This document shows positions 26,231-34,951 of a stretch of DNA of 64,000 bases, one piece after another. Each line of letters opens with the position of its first letter. Position 1 is the first letter of the stretch. The stretch comes from Fibrella aestuarina BUZ 2 (GTDB taxonomy: Bacteria > Bacteroidota > Bacteroidia > Cytophagales > Spirosomataceae): NCBI RefSeq assembly GCF_000331105.1, contig NC_020054.1, forward strand, positions 541,001 through 605,000. Reading direction: 5' to 3'. Both the position numbers and the translations under genes were made by a program. Below the pieces are notes generated by a model that saw only the letters and a list, made by a program, of their open reading frames with translations, was not told the DNA's origin and searched no databases.

Positions 26231-27667
26231 TTACAGCGCCTGCCGTAGGCCTTTCAGCTCACGAATCGACACTTTGAATGCGAGTGTGAGCGCCCCGTAA
26301 ATACCGCCCCCGATGGCGATTTCAGCCAACGCATTCGCAATGCCTTCATGCCCGAAGAAGGCTTTGTAAACCGCAACCCCGCCAACCATCAGGATGCAGA
26401 ACAGCAGTGGTCGTACGATGTTCCGCAGGAACGTACCCATAAACGACCCAACGAGGTAGTGAACGATGGCGAAGTTGACCAGCAGATTGAAGGCGGTTGC
26501 CAGCAGAAACGCGGTCGCGGCGCCCTTTACGCCGTATTCGCGCCCCAGCCAGTATACCAGCGGAATCTTGATTAGCAGGGTAGCGAGATTCAGGTAGAAG
26601 AGCAGGTTGGGCTTGCCTTTCGTAAACGCCAGCGTAAAGAGGGGGTGGCTCAGGCACATCAACGTACCCACGAACACGAAGATGTGAATCAGGTCGACGG
26701 TAGACTCCCAACCCGGCCCGTAAAGGAGCGGCACCACCGTATCAGCCGTAATGAACAGACCGGCCAACAGGGGCATGTTGCAGTAACTCAGGATGTCGAG
26801 GATTTTCAGATACGACCGTTTCAATTCGGCATTATTGTCCTGCATTTTAGCCAGCACCGGGTACGCCACCTGCAGGATAATCGGGTTGAGCTTGGTGATG
26901 GGGTACACGGCCAGTTGGTAGGCCAGTGTGTAGAAACCCAGCATCTCGTTGCCCAGAATAAACCCGATAAACAGGTTGTCGTAGTTAGACTGCACGAAGC
27001 CCAGAATGCCATCACCGAGCGTATACAGGCCAAACCGCAGGTGTTCGCGCACTTCGCGCAGGACCATCTGAAACCGGGGCACAAACAGCGGGTAACCCAG
27101 CAACACTTGTAGCGTTGTGCGCAGCGCCTGCCCAACCAGCTGCCCTATCACCAGCGACAGTTCGTGCATGCCCCGGAACGCCAGCACAAGCGTGGTGCCT
27201 GTACCGACTACCGTGCCGACAATGTCAATGATCGCGATGGTTCGGAACCGCAGTTCCTTTTCCATCAGAAATAAGTAAAGTTGCCCAATGTAGACGATCA
27301 AAAAATAGAACGACGACAGGTGCAATACCCGCTCCAGACGGGGCTCGTGGTTGTAGCTGGCAATAGTGGGGGCCGAAAACTGGAGTACGGTGAAGATCAA
27401 CACGCCAAGACTGATGTTGAGCCAGTATAGGGTTGACAGCACCGTGCGATCGCTCTCCTGTTTGTAGATGATCGATCCCGAAAAACCAAGGTTAGTGAAT
27501 AGCTGAAAGAAGGTGAGAATCAAGTTACTGAGGGCCACTAACCCAAATTCGGTAGGCGAGAGCAGCCGGGCCAGTACCGTCACCTGACCAAACTGAAAGA
27601 CCGTTGAGATTACCGTCGCGATGGTAATCCACTTACCTCCATTCAGGGCTGCACTTTTTGTACTCAT
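26231..27667 (-). CDS. Polysaccharide flippase / lipopolysaccharide biosynthesis membrane protein (MOP superfamily)
   Basis: A 478-aa polytopic membrane protein with roughly 12-14 hydrophobic helices. The N-terminal segments GGKWITIATVISTVFQFGQ and VLARLLSPTEFGLVALSNLI are typical of Wzx-like exporters (WzxC group) that flip lipid-linked sugar repeats across the inner membrane. It is expected to act with the nearby glycosyltransferases at 31-34 kb, although it lies on the other strand. No polymerase (wzy) gene is recognisable here. Confidence 0.88.
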   Translation of the reverse strand: MSTKSAALNGGKWITIATVISTVFQFGQVTVLARLLSPTEFGLVALSNLILTFFQLFTNLGFSGSIIYKQESDRTVLSTLYWLNISLGVLIFTVLQFSAPTIASYNHEPRLERVLHLSSFYFLIVYIGQLYLFLMEKELRFRTIAIIDIVGTVVGTGTTLVLAFRGMHELSLVIGQLVGQALRTTLQVLLGYPLFVPRFQMVLREVREHLRFGLYTLGDGILGFVQSNYDNLFIGFILGNEMLGFYTLAYQLAVYPITKLNPIILQVAYPVLAKMQDNNAELKRSYLKILDILSYCNMPLLAGLFITADTVVPLLYGPGWESTVDLIHIFVFVGTLMCLSHPLFTLAFTKGKPNLLFYLNLATLLIKIPLVYWLGREYGVKGAATAFLLATAFNLLVNFAIVHYLVGSFMGTFLRNIVRPLLFCILMVGGVAVYKAFFGHEGIANALAEIAIGGGIYGALTLAFKVSIRELKGLRQAL

Positions 27668-27736
27668 TTAAGAAAGGGGAATTGACCACTGTAGGCCTTA
27701 TGACCACTGCTAACCGTTGACGACGTCATGAATGGC

Positions 27737-29827
27737 TTATTGGCCGATGACAAAGATAGGTGTCTCACTTACCGGTATAACTACATCACCATTTAGACTT
27801 ATCATTCGCTGTTTTGTCATATGGTCGCGGCCAATTTGAGGTAAAAAAAGTTCGACGGCCCGTCCCTTGGGTACGTTCAGCCGGTAGGTGGCCGTTCGTC
27901 CCCGCTCGTCGGGCACCAGCAGCACGTAGGCTAGCTGGCGCGACCCGTCAGGCAGTGTTCGTTCATACTGGTCAACGATAGGGTCGCGGCTAATCGTCTT
28001 CTGGTACGTAAAGTTGCCAATCAGCTGGGTGGCCTGATACAGGTAGTCGGCGGCGGGTTTGCGGGTTTTGTCGCCGTTGATAAGCCCCATCGAACTAAAC
28101 TGCGTTGGGTTGGCGGGGTTTTCGTCGTACATCTGGTAAAAGAAGACCCGGTCGATGCCTTCCCGAAGGTAGAGCAAAGCCGTCCGCAGAATCCAGTCGG
28201 CCTGCGTTTCCAATACCGACTTCCGCCCGATGGGTATAGCGCGGAATGGACTGCCCTGATTTGTGTCGTAGCCGGCTTCGGTTATCCAGACGGGCATATC
28301 GCCGCAGAGCTCGTGTGAGAGCTGCACAAAGGCCCGCGCCTGCTCGCCAACACCAGCCCGCTCGGGGGCGGCTCCACGTGAAGCGTTTGCCTGTTGTCCC
28401 ATCAGGCCATTCTGCGACGACTGCTCATCGTTGGCGTATAAATGCTGGTTCATAACGTCCCAGCATAGATTCACACGGCCATCGGGGTGGTAACCGCGAA
28501 ACTCGCGACACCAGTCGACCATGGCCCGCACATAATCGGTGGTGTGCGCCGCCAGCCCCCCAATGACCACCGTGATGGTCGGATCGGCGTTTTTCACGCC
28601 CGCGCCGGGGCCAAGCGTATGCTTATGGCCATCATAAAAAGCCGACAGGTTCGCGGCGTATTCGCGGGCGGTCTGGTAGCCCTGCCGTCCCTTCCAGGTT
28701 TTGTCGCGCTCGTTTTCGCATTCGATGTACCGAATCAGCCCCAGCCCGATTTTCTTCTGGTTGGCGGGGGCCCAGTGCGGGTGTTCAGTCGTTATCTTCA
28801 CCAGCGCCGGGTCGATCCGTTTGTTGGACCCATAACGGGCCGCGTACTGGAAAGCCACCCGCGCCTGTTCGAGGTAGGAGCGGGGCTGGCTCAGGTCGGC
28901 CCCGTAGCGAACGGGATTGTTGCCATAGTCGCGCTGATCGGGCGGATACAGGTTTTCCAGCCATTTCGGAATGGTTTTGAGGCAAGCCAACACGTCGATA
29001 TGCTCGGCTTTGAGTCGCTCATACATAGCGTCGTAATTCCAGCCGCCACTCAGCGTCATGTTGTACGAATATTCGCCCGGTTTGGCTTCCAGCTTTTCCC
29101 AGTCCATATAATGCCGAACGGCCGCGAAACTGCGCATGGCGGGCATCCGGCTTTCGTCGACCTCCCACGATCGATCGGCTTCTTCCATGTTCCATTCAAA
29201 CATGTTGACGCCCACCGCCTGCCGAAACGGCGTGTGCCGAACCGGCGGGGCCGTGTGTATGGCTTTTCCAGGTACGTATTGGCCATATAATTCCAGCTCC
29301 GACGGGTAGGCGCCCCAGGTGTTGATAACCAGAAACCGGGCGCCCGCAATGGGTTGTTTCAACCGGAATTCGCCGGGGCTCTTCGGGTCGGGGCCAACCC
29401 ATTCGTTGTATTTATCGCCCACGAAGCGCGCAATGGGTATTCGTTTCCAGTCGGCGGTGATGATCGAGAGCGTGAACGGCTTGTCGAGGTTCTGGTCGTT
29501 GAAATCGTACAGCCGGATGCGGTCGATGGTCATCTGTTCACCATCATGCAGCGGGTAATACGCATCGTAGTTGGGGATGAGCTTGTTCCAGCCCGTCTGT
29601 ACGCTTTCCTCCAGCTTGCCATCAAACAATCCCTCCAGGCCATTGCTGGCATTCACGACCTGATACCAGCGGCGGGCGTCAATAGGGATTCGGCCGGTAG
29701 CGGTAAAAACAGGCGTTTTGGGCAGGCCCGCCACCTGCGCCGGGTGGACACTTACGTCGTTGGGCCGATTTAGCACAAGCAAGCCAATGCCAAGAATGGC
29801 CACGCCAAAAAGGTACATTTGTTTCAT
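27737..29827 (-). CDS. Probable glycoside hydrolase with N-terminal discoidin-like domain
   Basis: A 696-aa exported or membrane-anchored protein (hydrophobic N-terminus MYLFGVAILGIGLLVLN). Residues about 45-190 look like a galactose-binding/discoidin beta-sandwich (WYQVVNASNGLEGLFDGKLE). The remainder looks like a TIM barrel, with FEWNMEEADRSWEVDESRM, a possible acid/base Glu in IRYIECENERDKTW near 370, and a possible nucleophile Glu in MPVWITEAGYDTNQG near 515. The clan GH-A pattern (Glu after strands 4 and 7) fits, but I cannot name the GH family. Its place beside a flippase suggests a role on surface polysaccharide. Confidence 0.68.
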   Translation of the reverse strand: MKQMYLFGVAILGIGLLVLNRPNDVSVHPAQVAGLPKTPVFTATGRIPIDARRWYQVVNASNGLEGLFDGKLEESVQTGWNKLIPNYDAYYPLHDGEQMTIDRIRLYDFNDQNLDKPFTLSIITADWKRIPIARFVGDKYNEWVGPDPKSPGEFRLKQPIAGARFLVINTWGAYPSELELYGQYVPGKAIHTAPPVRHTPFRQAVGVNMFEWNMEEADRSWEVDESRMPAMRSFAAVRHYMDWEKLEAKPGEYSYNMTLSGGWNYDAMYERLKAEHIDVLACLKTIPKWLENLYPPDQRDYGNNPVRYGADLSQPRSYLEQARVAFQYAARYGSNKRIDPALVKITTEHPHWAPANQKKIGLGLIRYIECENERDKTWKGRQGYQTAREYAANLSAFYDGHKHTLGPGAGVKNADPTITVVIGGLAAHTTDYVRAMVDWCREFRGYHPDGRVNLCWDVMNQHLYANDEQSSQNGLMGQQANASRGAAPERAGVGEQARAFVQLSHELCGDMPVWITEAGYDTNQGSPFRAIPIGRKSVLETQADWILRTALLYLREGIDRVFFYQMYDENPANPTQFSSMGLINGDKTRKPAADYLYQATQLIGNFTYQKTISRDPIVDQYERTLPDGSRQLAYVLLVPDERGRTATYRLNVPKGRAVELFLPQIGRDHMTKQRMISLNGDVVIPVSETPIFVIGQ

Positions 29828-29957
29828 TGCGTGTTTGATGGCTAACCAAGCGCCAGGCTCGCTTTACGACTCGTTGCGTAATTCCATTTTGACCATATGT
29901 CGTCCGCTTCGTCACCCCGGGGCTGCGTGTAAGCTGACGCTATTCAACTTCATCGCC

Positions 29958-30722
29958 ATGTCTTTTGCCACACTGATCTGCCAACCTGCACCCAGCCTTA
30001 CTTGGCAGCCCTGGACCGGCGCAGCCAGCCCGCCGAACGTACCTGGCCCGGATGGATCGCTGATCGTACGGTATCAACTCGACTCATCGGGCTCTTTTCA
30101 GAATAGCCTGCTTGCCTTGTTAACTCCCGCCGAACAGCTCAGGGCCAGTCGGTTTCGGCAGGAGATCGACCGACAGCGCTTCATCGTGGGTAGGGGAGGG
30201 CTCCGCTGGCTGGCCGGTCAACTGCTGGGGCAACCGGCCGCGACGGTCGAGTTGACGATGGGAAAGCATGACAAACCCGACCTGGTCAATAATCTGGGTT
30301 GGCAAAGCAACGTGTCGCACGCGGGCGAGTGGGTGGTGTGGGCGTTTGGAAAGCAGCCGGTCGGAGTTGATGTGGAACGGCTTAAAGCTGGGTTCGCCTA
30401 CGACGAACTGATTTCGTTCTGCTTCGGCCCCACCGAACAACAGGCATTGCAACAGGCAGGGCAACCGGGCGATGAAGCCCATCAACGGCTGTTCTACACT
30501 CTCTGGACGCGCAAAGAAGCCATTTTGAAAGCCACCGGCCTTGGCCTGACCGACCAGTTGACCGCCATTTCGGTCCTCGACGGGGAGCAGGCCGTGCTGT
30601 CGTCGACCATCGGTGCGGCAGGTACGTGGCATATCGTTAGCTTTCCTGTTTCCGAGACACATCTGGCTGCCTTAGCCTGCCAGCAACCGGGGCCCGTATC
30701 GGCGTTTACACTGACGACCTGA
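29958..30722 (+). CDS. 4'-phosphopantetheinyl transferase superfamily protein
   Basis: A 254-aa Sfp-type enzyme that attaches the phosphopantetheine arm of CoA to carrier proteins. Motifs are GRGGLRWLAGQLLGQPA, SNVSHAGEWVVWAFGKQ, the Mg2+ site GVDVERLKAGF and FYTLWTRKEAILKATGLGL (WxxKEA). I chose the ATG at 29958; an upstream in-frame start would run antisense through the hydrolase promoter. No carrier protein, PKS or NRPS gene is nearby, so the target is unknown. Confidence 0.9.
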   Translation: MSFATLICQPAPSLTWQPWTGAASPPNVPGPDGSLIVRYQLDSSGSFQNSLLALLTPAEQLRASRFRQEIDRQRFIVGRGGLRWLAGQLLGQPAATVELTMGKHDKPDLVNNLGWQSNVSHAGEWVVWAFGKQPVGVDVERLKAGFAYDELISFCFGPTEQQALQQAGQPGDEAHQRLFYTLWTRKEAILKATGLGLTDQLTAISVLDGEQAVLSSTIGAAGTWHIVSFPVSETHLAALACQQPGPVSAFTLTT

Positions 30723-31046
30723 CTAGCAGCGGGTGCGGGAAGCCCACTCATCAGCAACTGACCGCCAGCTTGTTTTCTGACCCATTCAAAAGGTTATTAT
30801 GAGCTTGTCGTCTGTTCAGTCCGCTACTCCTTGCTACTGTTCCAGCACTCATAAACAGCCGCTTCCGGGCCATTTTTCAGTCTTCAGGGTATAGGGCAGC
30901 GACATTCCTTGTGGTTGACATATGAAAAAACGCCGTGACGTAACCGGGAGGAGCGCGGTCTAAACGGGTCAGGGAAAAGCAGTAGTTAAAAACAGCGTGT
31001 CTTAACGCCTGCACACGCAATAGGAAGCCTCTAAGAGGTCGATCGG
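30723..31046. other. 324-bp intergenic stretch with no supported gene
   Basis: This lies between the phosphopantetheinyl transferase and the first glycosyltransferase, both on the plus strand. I see no hairpin with a T tract, no tRNA-like fold and no convincing promoter. A 31-codon ORF beginning at about 30798 is too short and unremarkable to call. Confidence 0.5.
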
Positions 31047-32165
31047 ATGAGAATTGGGATAGAGGCGCAGCGGTTGTTACGCCCACATAAACATGGTATG
31101 GACATAGTAGCCAAAGAGACCATCTGGGCTTTGGCCGACCACCATGAACACGAGTTTGTTGTCTTTGTTAAGCCAGATAGCGATCGGGCCTGCCTGCCCA
31201 GCGCCCCCAACGTGCAGGTAGTGGAGCTAAACGGCGGTCCCTATCCGGTTTGGGAACAGTCGGCTTTACCTAAAGCCGTTCGGTCAGCGGGCGTATCGGT
31301 ACTCAACTGCACGGCCAATACGGCTCCGCTTAATTGCCCCGCCCCGCTGGTGCTTACCCTCCACGACATTATTTTTCTCGAAAAAGCCATCGTGGGTGGC
31401 AACGCCTATCAGCGCTTTGGCAATCTCTACCGCCGCTGGAACGTACCCCGCGTGGTCAAACGCAGCCACCGCGTGGTGACGGTTTCCGACTACGAACGGC
31501 AACGCATCATCGACCACCTTGGCGTGGCACCCGACAAAGTCGTGACGGTGCATAATGCCGTTAGCCGCCAGTTTCGGGTTATCGACGATACCGCGTTGCT
31601 GGCTCAGGTACGTTCCCAGTTCAACTTACCGGCCGAATTTATTTTTTTCCTCGGCAACACCGACCCGAAAAAGAACGTACCCAATGTGCTGAAGGCGCTG
31701 GCTATCCTGAAACAGCGCGGGCAGCTGACGCTCCCGCTGGTGATGGCCAACGTTTCGGCCGATTACGTCACCGGCGTGCTCACCCAGATCGGCCATCCTG
31801 ACCTGATGGCCAACATTGTGTTGTGTGGCTACATTCCGAACGCACTGTTGCCGGTGGTGTACAATGCAGCGTCGGTATTTCTGTGTCCGTCGTTGCGCGA
31901 AAGCTTCGGCTTACCCATTCTGGAGGCGATGGCCTGCGGTACGCCCGTGCTGACGGCCAACACCTCGGCCATGCCCGAAGTGGCCGGCGACGCCGCCCTG
32001 CTGGCCGATCCGTCATCGCCCGAAGCCATGGCTGAGCCAATCAACCGGTTACTGACCGATACGGATTTACGGAAGAATCTCCGGCACTACGGCCTCGAAC
32101 GAGCCGACCGCTTTTCGTGGGCCAATACGGCCAACAAACTGGTCGCCGTTTACGAAAACCTGTAG
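31047..32165 (+). CDS. Glycosyltransferase family 4 (GT-B) protein
   Basis: A 372-aa GT-B glycosyltransferase. The N-domain has the start MRIGIEAQRLLRPHKHGMD and LVLTLHDIIFLEKAI. The C-domain shows FIFFLGNTDPKKNVPNVLKA, VLCGYIPNALLPVVYNAASV and the donor-binding block CPSLRESFGLPILEAMACG (the EX7E motif), followed by TSAMPEVAGDAALL. This is the family-4 pattern of mannosyl-, glucosyl- or rhamnosyl-transferases in capsule and exopolysaccharide synthesis. It heads a plus-strand run with two further sugar-transfer genes. Confidence 0.92.
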   Translation: MRIGIEAQRLLRPHKHGMDIVAKETIWALADHHEHEFVVFVKPDSDRACLPSAPNVQVVELNGGPYPVWEQSALPKAVRSAGVSVLNCTANTAPLNCPAPLVLTLHDIIFLEKAIVGGNAYQRFGNLYRRWNVPRVVKRSHRVVTVSDYERQRIIDHLGVAPDKVVTVHNAVSRQFRVIDDTALLAQVRSQFNLPAEFIFFLGNTDPKKNVPNVLKALAILKQRGQLTLPLVMANVSADYVTGVLTQIGHPDLMANIVLCGYIPNALLPVVYNAASVFLCPSLRESFGLPILEAMACGTPVLTANTSAMPEVAGDAALLADPSSPEAMAEPINRLLTDTDLRKNLRHYGLERADRFSWANTANKLVAVYENL

Positions 32166-32249
32166 GAAGCGCCCGCGTTGATCCACTCGTTGTGGTGCTT
32201 TCATGTGATGTTGATAGCTCGTCTTCTGAAGCGATTCTAACCCTCCACT

Positions 32250-33206
32250 ATGCTTCAAAAATTAGTTTTAAAATCGCTCTATGTGCTGGCGGCGGTGCGT
32301 TACCCCCGCTACCGGCCCGACCTGCGGTATTTTGTGCGCGACAACTACTTTGCCCGGCTTAGCCAGGTACGTTACTGGTGGGCCGACCGGATGGCGAAGC
32401 GGCCGTACAAGGTGATTGAGTTTTACGGGGAGTTTGATCAGGAAGTGCGCTATGCGATGCCGTTTGCTTACTGGCACTACCTCAACGGCACGCTGAAACA
32501 GACCATTGGGGCCAAAAGCACGCGCCCATTCTACTTTTTTAGCCCTGATCACGTCGAGAAACACGACAAACGGGTTTGGGAAGCGGGGTACGGCAACTAC
32601 ACCATTCCGAACATGACGCACGCGCCGACCTACGACTTCTCGAAGTGGGCGCGGGTGCCGTTCAAGGCCCATTACCGCAACGACCTGTTCGTTTACGACA
32701 AACCATTGCTGGTCATTGCCAATAAGTACAACATCGAGTGGGACAAGCCGCCCATCAATTACCTCGACATCGCCACCCTCGACCGGCTGATCACGTACCT
32801 GAAACCTCGTTACCAGATCGTTTACAACCGGCCGCTGGGCAGTCAGATCGTGCTGGATAACAGCGAGATTATGGACCTCGGCGAGCACGACTGGCTCCGC
32901 GAACACCACCCCGATGTTGTGCAGTTAAACGATCTGTTTGAGCAGCACCACGATCGGGTCGAAAACTTCAACCACTTGCAACTCATGGTTTACGCCAACG
33001 CCGACCGCTTTATTTCGATGCACGGAGGCACCGCCGCGCTGGCCAGTTGCTTTGGTGGTATCAACGCGCTGCTATCGCATCCCGGCGGCGGTTTTGAACA
33101 TGATTTCGACGAATACAAAAACCTGTTTCCTAACCTCTCCGGGGCCACTATCTTCCACGCCCGCAACCGCGAGGAACTGGTCGAGTACGTTGAGGCCCAC
33201 TATTAA
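32250..33206 (+). CDS. Probable glycosyltransferase (GT61-like features), uncertain family
   Basis: A 318-aa protein without signal peptide. I do not recognise it firmly. The C-terminal segment DRFISMHGGTAALASCFGG, then ALLSHPGGGFEHDFDEY, resembles the HGA-type nucleotide-sugar site near the end of GT61/O-fucosyl-type transferases. A motif VYNRPLGSQIV precedes it. The position between a GT4 and a fucosyltransferase gene (gaps of about 85 bp) strongly suggests a role in building the same glycan. A structure prediction would settle the fold. Confidence 0.62.
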   Translation: MLQKLVLKSLYVLAAVRYPRYRPDLRYFVRDNYFARLSQVRYWWADRMAKRPYKVIEFYGEFDQEVRYAMPFAYWHYLNGTLKQTIGAKSTRPFYFFSPDHVEKHDKRVWEAGYGNYTIPNMTHAPTYDFSKWARVPFKAHYRNDLFVYDKPLLVIANKYNIEWDKPPINYLDIATLDRLITYLKPRYQIVYNRPLGSQIVLDNSEIMDLGEHDWLREHHPDVVQLNDLFEQHHDRVENFNHLQLMVYANADRFISMHGGTAALASCFGGINALLSHPGGGFEHDFDEYKNLFPNLSGATIFHARNREELVEYVEAHY

Positions 33207-33293
33207 TTGATCTGCCATTCGTCTTTTGTTGTCGGCTTCATACGCCTGGTGACCTAACAAATGACGGCAAACAGAGTACTCGTAAACAGTCCT

Positions 33294-34163
33294 ATGGTTA
33301 TCGCCAAAATCACGTCTGGGTTAGGAAATCAGCTGTTTCAGTATGCGCTGGGGCGGCATCTGGCGTTGCAGGGCAACACGTCGCTCTGGTTCGACCTGCG
33401 TTATTTCCATCAGGAATACGCGACCGATACCCCCCGGAAATTCAAGCTCGACCGGTTCAACGTTCGCTACAACCTGCTCGATTCATCGCCCTGGCTCTAC
33501 GCCTCAAAAGCAACGCGCCTGCTGCCGGGCCGCTCGCTACGGCCGCTGATCGACACGCGCTTCGAAGCTGATTTTCACTTCGACCCGACGGTGATCCGGC
33601 CCGCCGCGCCGCTGACCATCCTGTGGGGTTTCTGGCAGTCGGAAAAGTATTTTGCCCAAAGCACACCTCAGATTCGGCAAGAACTGACGTTCAACCGACC
33701 ACTGAGCGATACGTTTGTGGGGTACCAACAGCAAATTGAGCAGGCCGAGGTACCCATCTCGGTACATGTTCGGCGGGGCGACTACGTCACGCATCCGGAG
33801 TTCAGCCAGTCGTTTGGCTTTGTTGGGCTGGCCTATTACCAAAAAGCACTGGCTCATTTACAAGACCTTTTCCCCAACGCCACACTCTTCTTTTTCAGCG
33901 ACGACCCCGACTGGGTACGTGCCAATATCGTGACGGAACAGCCCCACGTCTTTGTGCAGAATAGCGGTCCCGACGCCGATGTCGATGATCTTCAGTTGAT
34001 GAGCCTGTGCCATCATCACGTGATTGCCAACAGCTCGTTTAGCTGGTGGGGGGCCTGGCTCAATCCGCGCCCCGACAAGGTCGTGATTGGGCCGCAGCGC
34101 TGGTTTGCCAACAAACCCTGGGATACCAAAGATCTGCTACCCTCGGGCTGGCTCCGGCTTTAA
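33294..34163 (+). CDS. Alpha-1,2-fucosyltransferase family (GT11) protein
   Basis: A 289-aa GT11 enzyme. The start MVIAKITSGLGNQLFQYALG is the family's N-terminal signature, so I chose the ATG at 33294 over one 11 codons upstream. The GDP-fucose motif is VHVRRGDYVTHPEFSQ (about 160), followed by FFFSDDPDWV and the C-terminal ANSSFSWWGAWLNPRPDKVV. It should add fucose (or a related GDP-sugar) to a surface glycan. It is the last intact gene of the polysaccharide run. Confidence 0.93.
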   Translation: MVIAKITSGLGNQLFQYALGRHLALQGNTSLWFDLRYFHQEYATDTPRKFKLDRFNVRYNLLDSSPWLYASKATRLLPGRSLRPLIDTRFEADFHFDPTVIRPAAPLTILWGFWQSEKYFAQSTPQIRQELTFNRPLSDTFVGYQQQIEQAEVPISVHVRRGDYVTHPEFSQSFGFVGLAYYQKALAHLQDLFPNATLFFFSDDPDWVRANIVTEQPHVFVQNSGPDADVDDLQLMSLCHHHVIANSSFSWWGAWLNPRPDKVVIGPQRWFANKPWDTKDLLPSGWLRL

Positions 34164-34191
34164 GTGAGCATAAACTCCTTATTCCTACCTA

Positions 34192-34302
34192 TGAATCTGA
34201 AACGCTTCACCAACCGGCTAATCCCATCGCGGGAAGACCGGACCAGGCGCTGGGTACGTTAATTCATCAACCCATTTGTGCACCGTTGGCAAGACGACTG
34301 AC
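34192..34302 (+). pseudogene. Possible remnant of an acyltransferase gene
   Basis: Starting 28 bp after the fucosyltransferase stop, a frame reads MNLKRFTNRLIPSREDRTRR then WVR, an in-frame TAA at 34261-34263, then FINPFVHRWQDD and TGA. From memory this resembles the N-terminus of Bacteroidota hexapeptide-repeat acyltransferases, in which a basic start is followed by WxRxxINPFxHxxGxG. If so, it is a decayed gene with a nonsense codon and loss of everything downstream. The next 135 bp show no continuing homology that I can see. Confidence 0.4.
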
Positions 34303-34438
34303 ATGATTGAGACCGCACTTCCCGTATTGGGCGTTTCGGCTTAATCGGACCATCGAGACGCCGGAACGACCGTTTAACCAATTTACAGCTGGTAAGGCTG
34401 ATTCGTCTGCTAGGTTTAGGTAGACAAATCAACTGCCC

Positions 34439-34822
34439 ATGAAACGTATTCTGGCTACGGCCGCGCTGCTGATTGGCGCTTATGCCGCCAACGCCCAAAC
34501 GAAGGCAACTACTCCCGAGACAGCCAAACTCGACTCGCTGATGAAGCTGTCGCAGCGGTATGTAAACGCTCAACAGCCCGACTCGCTGTATGCGCTGATG
34601 GGCAACGATTTCAAGAAGCAGATTTCGCTGGAACAGGCCAAACAGATTACCACCCAAATCCACGATCAGCTGGGTAGCTGGAACTCGCATGAACTGAAGA
34701 GCGTCACCGACGGAGTTGCCAAATACAGAGCCATTTTCGCCAATGCGCCGCTCGATGTGTACATCAGCCGCGATGCCGAGGGCAAGATATACACCTTCCT
34801 GTTTCAGCCCGCTAAAGACTAG
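34439..34822 (+). CDS. Secreted DUF3887-like protein
   Basis: A 127-aa exported protein with signal peptide MKRILATAALLIGAYAANA. The mature part (KLDSLMKLSQRYVNAQQPDS, then LYALMGNDFKKQISLEQAK, LGSWNSHELKSV and TFLFQPAKD) looks like a small NTF2-like DUF3887 domain, a family often found fused to hydrolases. A similar domain precedes the beta-lactamase fold in the next gene. Function is unknown. A good terminator follows. Confidence 0.72.
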   Translation: MKRILATAALLIGAYAANAQTKATTPETAKLDSLMKLSQRYVNAQQPDSLYALMGNDFKKQISLEQAKQITTQIHDQLGSWNSHELKSVTDGVAKYRAIFANAPLDVYISRDAEGKIYTFLFQPAKD

Positions 34823-34842
34823 CGGTTGGATCAAGCCATTCA

Positions 34843-34880
34843 AAACAGCTCATAATCCATTGATTGTGGGCTGTTTGGTT
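34843..34880 (+). terminator. Rho-independent terminator after the DUF3887-like gene
   Basis: The 15-bp stem 34843-34857 with 34862-34876 includes two G-U pairs and a 4-nt loop (catt). It is followed by ggttttg. It begins 21 bp after the stop codon. Confidence 0.78.
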
Positions 34881-34951
34881 TTGTAGCAGTCGCTTGATTG
34901 TTCACTTCGTCGGCCAACTCACCCAAAAACGTCACTAGTGGCCTTCTGCCT

